64,000 nucleotides of DNA, taken from NCBI GenBank assembly GCA_003194525.1, contig NBIV01000035.1:248001-312000 (forward strand). The letters run 5' to 3'. Under the pieces are notes generated by a model that saw only the letters and a program-made list of their open reading frames with translations, was not told the DNA's origin and ran no database searches. This document shows, one piece after another, positions 60,073 to 64,000 of the stretch. The position numbers were made by a program, and so were the translations under genes. The DNA is from Gracilariopsis chorda. Taxonomy: Eukaryota; Rhodophyta; Florideophyceae; Gracilariales; Gracilariaceae. How positions within the stretch are numbered: the stretch's first letter is position 1; each line of letters begins with the position of its first letter.

Positions 60073-60093
60073 TGCGGCCGCGGCCGCGGCCGC
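60073..60093. repeat. (GCGGCC)3 tract
   Basis: Three and a half copies of GCGGCC creating overlapping NotI sites, in the CpG-dense block. Confidence 0.9.
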
Positions 60094-60892
60094 GGGCGGG
60101 GAGCGCGGCTGCGCGCGCGATGGGGCGGGCGGCGAACGAAAGCGTCGTAGGCGCGAAGCGGCGCGGAGAGCCGCGTGACGACGGCCGCCGCGTCTGTGTC
60201 GAAGCAACGACGCTCTCGAGCCCGCACTGCTCGGCGCCGAGGCGAAAGCGCGCGGCGGCTGCGGCGGCTTCAACACGTGTCCAGCGGCGCGTACGCGCCA
60301 GGGGACAGACGACTGCGGAGCGGAAGAGCGAAGCGCACGGGGGTGCGCCACGGGGCGGCTCGTCAAGCTCATGCACCACCGGTGGCGGCACCGCTGTCTC
60401 GGTGCACGGCGGATGCGTTGCGTACGGGCGGGACAGCAGTGGCTTATTTTCCGGCACCGGTAGTGTAATTACTACGCCCCAGCCGCCCCCCCCCCGTGTT
60501 CAAGTTTGAAAAGGAGACGTTGCAGAAAACTTGCCGCAACAAATAACAAAAATGTACAGCCGGCGCAAGCTTGTCACCAGTGCTGCTGCAGCACCCCCGC
60601 CTTCCGTGCCACTCAACACTCGTCGCGCACAACGTGCCACTTCACGTAGCGTTTCTATCTCAAAACGCTCTCTACACACGCCGTGCCACGCGTGCCCGCA
60701 ACGTCGCTGCGCGCACCCCAAAAAGCGACGCCCCAAGAACACACATCACTTTACAGTTGGCTGCCCGTGCGGCCCAGCTTCCTATACTGTTGCCTTCGCA
60801 CGCGCTCCCGCACACACACACACCACCCCCCCCCCCCCCGCCGTCATCGCCGTCTCAACCTCTCCTCCCCGCCTCGCTCTTCCCGCTCCAAC

Positions 60893-60893
<1 letters not shown>

Positions 60894-60928
<35 letters not shown>
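60894..60928 (+). repeat. C35 homopolymer
   Basis: Thirty-five consecutive C bases about 100 bp before ATG 61029, with further C runs of 11-14 bases nearby. G-quadruplex/i-motif-forming, and a likely length-error site in sequencing. Confidence 0.9.
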
Positions 60929-60930
<2 letters not shown>

Positions 60931-61522
60931 ACTCCCTCCCTCTCCATCCTTTCTCCCGAACCACCTCTTCGTCCCCCCCTCCTTCCCCTTCCCTCCCCCC
61001 CCCCCAGCTCTGCATTACCGCGCTCGCCATGGCGTCTACATCAAACGTCGTACGCTCCCTCTCTGCTGATGAGTTGGCTTCCGCCTTGCCGCGTCGTGAC
61101 CGTCCTCCTCCTCCTATTCACCCCATCCCTCAAGCCATCCCCATTCCAGAACAACACAAAGTCAAACCCGGCCTTCTCAAACGTCTTCGACGAGTGCTTC
61201 GTCTCAGTGCTCAGAACATTCGAAACTCCCGTCACGACAAGAATCTCCGTTCACACCCCGCTCAACCGCCGTTATACCCCAACAACCACCAGCCCCCCCC
61301 CAATCATACACCCCCAACACAAACCCCACAACCCCCCGCGCCGCCACTCAGCATATCCTCTCCTCCAATCATCCCCCCGCACAACCTCATCTTCAACCGC
61401 ATCACCACCAACCCCAACCACCGTATCACTCCGTCAAGCCGGACAGGTCTTCCTTGCGAACCTTTACTTGGAAGGCTCCCTTATCCTCTCGACATGAACG
61501 TTCTGGAACTGCACTAGGTGAC

Positions 61523-63652
61523 ATGACGCGCAGCTCGCGCCGAAATGATTTCAGGAAGAGAGTCAACCTTAATAATAATAATAATAACCCCAACATCTCC
61601 TCTTCCTCCTCCGATGCATTGCTCAATCATCCCCCAACAAACACCCGTCAAACCCGAAATTCTTTCCGTTCGCTTCCCGGCAGAGTCGTTTCCTCCCCAC
61701 CTTTGCTCACAGGGCGTCGTTTTATAGTCGGGCCCAGAAAGCGTCCCAACACCAAATTCAATCCATCGCGCGCTCCATCCATGAGTGGCGCGCTTGGAGA
61801 GGGCGATTCGGACAGTGTCAAGAGGCTCAATCGTGCCATTCGCGTACGCCCTGGATTAGATGGATCCATGAACCTGCCCTCCTTCGCCTCTGGAATCACT
61901 GTTTCTCCGTCTCCTTTACATAGTGCAGTCGCTTTTCGTACCGTTGTTGAGGGCGCCGTTGCTGGCAGATTATCCTTTTCCAATTTACTAGACGCCATGT
62001 TTCGCTTGGAAGAAAAGTTGCAACCCGATGTTAAGGAAATGCTTATCAAGTTTCTATCCAAGCAGGAAAATATGGAGGATCTCATTGATCGACTTACTGT
62101 CGTTGTACCTGCCACCACCGATGAAGAGGGTATTGAAACCCCGAATGGAGAACGCGAACGGCATCGCTATTCGTATGTGGCTTGTATGCTTTTGAGCAAT
62201 GGACCTATTCAACTTCGTAGATCGCTGTTTCTGAACCCCAAGCACCTGGATCGGCTCGTTAGAGTGTTGGGACACGGAAAACCTTCTGATCCTGTTGTTG
62301 TTCGGTACGTTTGTCGTGTTTTGCATAGTGTACTTCGTGATTCACCGGAAGATACCGTGCGTGCTATGGGCAGACGGAACGACTTTATTGACGCTCTCTT
62401 GTCGCATATCGCTGTCACTGGATGCCCTGAGGTGTGCCTTGCTATGCTGAGCACGGTGCGATGTCAGGCGGAGCTCAAGTTTGGGCCGTCCAACAAACCG
62501 GTTGTGGGCATGATGGCCGACTCCAAGTTGGTGGACACGCTGTGCGACAAGCTTTCTTCTGCTGCCGAGAACGGCCCGTTGGACGGCACTGCGTCGTCCA
62601 CAATTGAGAACTGCTCTAGAGTGATTGTTGGCATTGCGTTGCGCGCTCTTGTTATTCCGCGATACGAAATCAACGAAGATGATACACATGCCAATTACAT
62701 GCTCAAGTTCAACCGCGATCTTTCCTCTCTGGATGTGTTCACGGAGCCAGCTCCGATTTTGCGGCTGTTGGACTCTGGTTTGGTTGCTCTTGCGGCGCAT
62801 GACACGAGAGGGTATGTGTTATCTACGGCTCTTACGGCCGTTCGATACTTGCTTGTGACGGCTTTGAATGGACAGGACTCGAGTTTGAGCACGATTCGAA
62901 TGCAGTTGATGTCTGTCAACACGTGTGCGTATGAGGCTGGCATTCGGGCACGCATTCCTAAGCTGGCGGTGGTGTTGGAACATGCGCGCAAGGGGGCGGT
63001 TGCGGAAACGATGTGGGAGAGAGTGGAAAACCCGTTGGGTGTTGTACGATTGAGGATCTTGGAGTTGCTGACTGTGCTTCTGCAACACTGCAGTGAGGCA
63101 ACGGCGATGGCAATGATAGAAGCGGAGGTGCCGCGCATTTTGATGGAGCTGTTTGGACGGTTGAGGTTGAATAGCCTGCTGCAGCACTTTGTGTCGTCGA
63201 TTGTGGAACAGGCGTTCATTGGACGGTTTGCGTGTCTGAGAAGGAGTTTGTTGATTGATGTGCGGTTATTGGATAATGTTATGGAGCTGTGGGAGGTTTC
63301 TATGATGAATCGGCAAGACCCTGTGGGCAATCCCATGAACTACACGGGCGAGCTGTTGAGAATTGCGTGTGGCGTGCATGACTTTTTCAAACAGGATAGC
63401 GAGGAAGCTCGAGAAATGCGAAACGAGATTGGGGAGGAGACTTATGCACGCTTTATTGATCTTTGTAATGGACCTGTTGCTGAGACTCTGAATGAGAATG
63501 GACCACTTTGTAGTGCGGCGGAATTACCACCGCGCCCTGGAGATACTTTTGGGTTTGAAGGGTATTCAGGTAGTCTTGGTGGTAGTCTTGGTGGTAGTCA
63601 TGGATCGCTGTTTCTGAAGAGTAGGCCGACTGGTGGTATTGTGAAGTCATGA
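61523..63652 (+). CDS. SAPS-domain protein, PP6 phosphatase regulatory subunit
   Basis: At least 709 aa from ATG 61523 (MTRSSRRNDFRKRV). SAPS proteins (yeast SAP family, human PPP6R1-3) are regulatory subunits of Sit4/PP6. The helical repeat domain starts near residue 150: RLSFSNLLDAMFRLEEKLQP, IKFLSKQENMEDLIDRLTVV, then YVACMLLSNGPIQLRRSLF, ending around ELLRIACGVHDFFKQ. The N-terminus is uncertain. The frame is open from 61100, and another strong-context ATG at 61029 (MASTSNVVRSLSADELA) lies one frame away. A spliced start is likely, for example a donor near 61050 and an acceptor at 61207 (CTTCGTCTCAG). The C-terminus carries a GSLGGSLGGSHGS repeat. Confidence 0.8.
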   Translation: MTRSSRRNDFRKRVNLNNNNNNPNISSSSSDALLNHPPTNTRQTRNSFRSLPGRVVSSPPLLTGRRFIVGPRKRPNTKFNPSRAPSMSGALGEGDSDSVKRLNRAIRVRPGLDGSMNLPSFASGITVSPSPLHSAVAFRTVVEGAVAGRLSFSNLLDAMFRLEEKLQPDVKEMLIKFLSKQENMEDLIDRLTVVVPATTDEEGIETPNGERERHRYSYVACMLLSNGPIQLRRSLFLNPKHLDRLVRVLGHGKPSDPVVVRYVCRVLHSVLRDSPEDTVRAMGRRNDFIDALLSHIAVTGCPEVCLAMLSTVRCQAELKFGPSNKPVVGMMADSKLVDTLCDKLSSAAENGPLDGTASSTIENCSRVIVGIALRALVIPRYEINEDDTHANYMLKFNRDLSSLDVFTEPAPILRLLDSGLVALAAHDTRGYVLSTALTAVRYLLVTALNGQDSSLSTIRMQLMSVNTCAYEAGIRARIPKLAVVLEHARKGAVAETMWERVENPLGVVRLRILELLTVLLQHCSEATAMAMIEAEVPRILMELFGRLRLNSLLQHFVSSIVEQAFIGRFACLRRSLLIDVRLLDNVMELWEVSMMNRQDPVGNPMNYTGELLRIACGVHDFFKQDSEEAREMRNEIGEETYARFIDLCNGPVAETLNENGPLCSAAELPPRPGDTFGFEGYSGSLGGSLGGSHGSLFLKSRPTGGIVKS

Positions 63653-63687
63653 GGTTTTGTTCTTTTTCTTGGACGTTTTGAAGCCTC

Positions 63688-63712
63688 TTTTTTTTTTTTT
63701 TTTTTTTTTTTT
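63688..63712 (+). repeat. T25 homopolymer
   Basis: Twenty-five consecutive T bases 36 bp after the SAPS gene stop. Could be part of the 3' UTR/termination region, or the A-tail scar of a retro-inserted sequence on the other strand, though no element flanks it. Confidence 0.9.
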
Positions 63713-64000
63713 AAAGTGCACATAATGGACATGTACATTTTGGTTTTGTTTTGTTTTGTGTTGGTGTGTGGTAGCGTTGTGTTGTAGAGGATGTTCTCTC
63801 GAGAGGGAGTTTGTTGAGCTGTGGGATATGTGGGGCGGGGATGTGGTTGCGAGGTTGTTGACGGCGGCTGCATCAAGTGTAAAATGTGATGTGATCTGTG
63901 GCGGTGTTTGTATTGTCCATTGCTCTCAGTGGTGGAATGGGGGTTCGTAGCGGTTTGTATGGACTTGTATGGCGGCGCTGGGGGGGTGGTGGAACCGGTG
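63713..64000. other. Window end, no gene recognised
   Basis: About 290 bp of G+T-rich plus-strand DNA resembling the region after eIF4A. No coding frame recognised. Confidence 0.45.

Larger units (their letters stand above)
59991..61028. other. GC/C-rich 5' region of the SAPS gene
   Basis: Very CpG-dense from about 60040 to 60400 (CpG-island-like), then strongly C-rich with long C runs (60485, 60826, 60894). Long open frames on both strands result from the absence of A/T-rich stop codons. Probably promoter and 5' UTR. Confidence 0.5.

Noticed and set aside
59926-61028. Many overlapping frames in the GC/C-rich block before the SAPS gene
   Set aside because: All frames are open because stop codons are rare in this composition; products are Ala/Arg/Pro low complexity.

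Overview
The window is nuclear DNA from a photosynthetic eukaryote with a compact, intron-poor genome. Five gene products carry plastid-type N-termini or belong to plastid/cyanobacterial families: a Ycf20-like protein, an HHL1-like protein, a PKp1-type pyruvate kinase, a DUF3082-like membrane protein and a 331-aa protein of unknown function. The other genes are eukaryotic housekeeping genes. Most are single-exon, and the introns I could resolve are short GT-AG introns (61-178 bp). With a Golgi-type carbohydrate sulfotransferase also present, this fits a red alga best; that assignment is an inference, and no rRNA or plastid genome marker is present to settle it.

Layout. Positions 1-15 kb: UBLCP1-like CTD phosphatase (cut by the window edge), HIRIP3, Ycf20-like, cyclin L, an unknown plastid protein, the small subunit RPB12 (two exons), a single-pass membrane protein and TRAPPC10. 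Positions 15-35 kb: HHL1-like, NOT4, CDC26, GINS PSF1, a sulfotransferase, LDAH, a CDF transporter, a type I membrane protein, CKS1 (two exons), CDC45, RRP15, a LicD/fukutin-like protein, coatomer zeta and the UQCC1/CBP3 chaperone. Positions 35-50 kb: plastid pyruvate kinase, RanBP1, raffinose synthase/SIP1, TAF6, SSU72, lipoyl synthase, a DUF3082-like protein and RRP8. Positions 50-64 kb are much emptier: several kb of GT-biased and repeat-rich DNA surround eIF4A and end in a SAPS-domain (PP6 regulatory) gene.

To about 50 kb the genes mostly alternate strand. Neighbours share 350-860 bp divergent promoters and very short convergent gaps, down to 13 bp. Two divergent pairs join cell-cycle or replication genes (CDC26/PSF1 and CKS1/CDC45), and both shared promoters carry E2F-type sites, which suggests co-regulation at G1/S. 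RNA polymerase II functions are also frequent: UBLCP1, SSU72, cyclin L, RPB12, TAF6 and NOT4.

The observations most worth checking are the E2F-marked CMG-helicase genes, the one-base overlap between the Ycf20-like and cyclin L genes, the degenerate EF-hand-like tail on plastid pyruvate kinase, an apparent one-base frameshift near the start of RRP8, and the long GT-skewed region after eIF4A. I found no CRISPR array, rRNA, tRNA or intact transposon, and no wholly new system.
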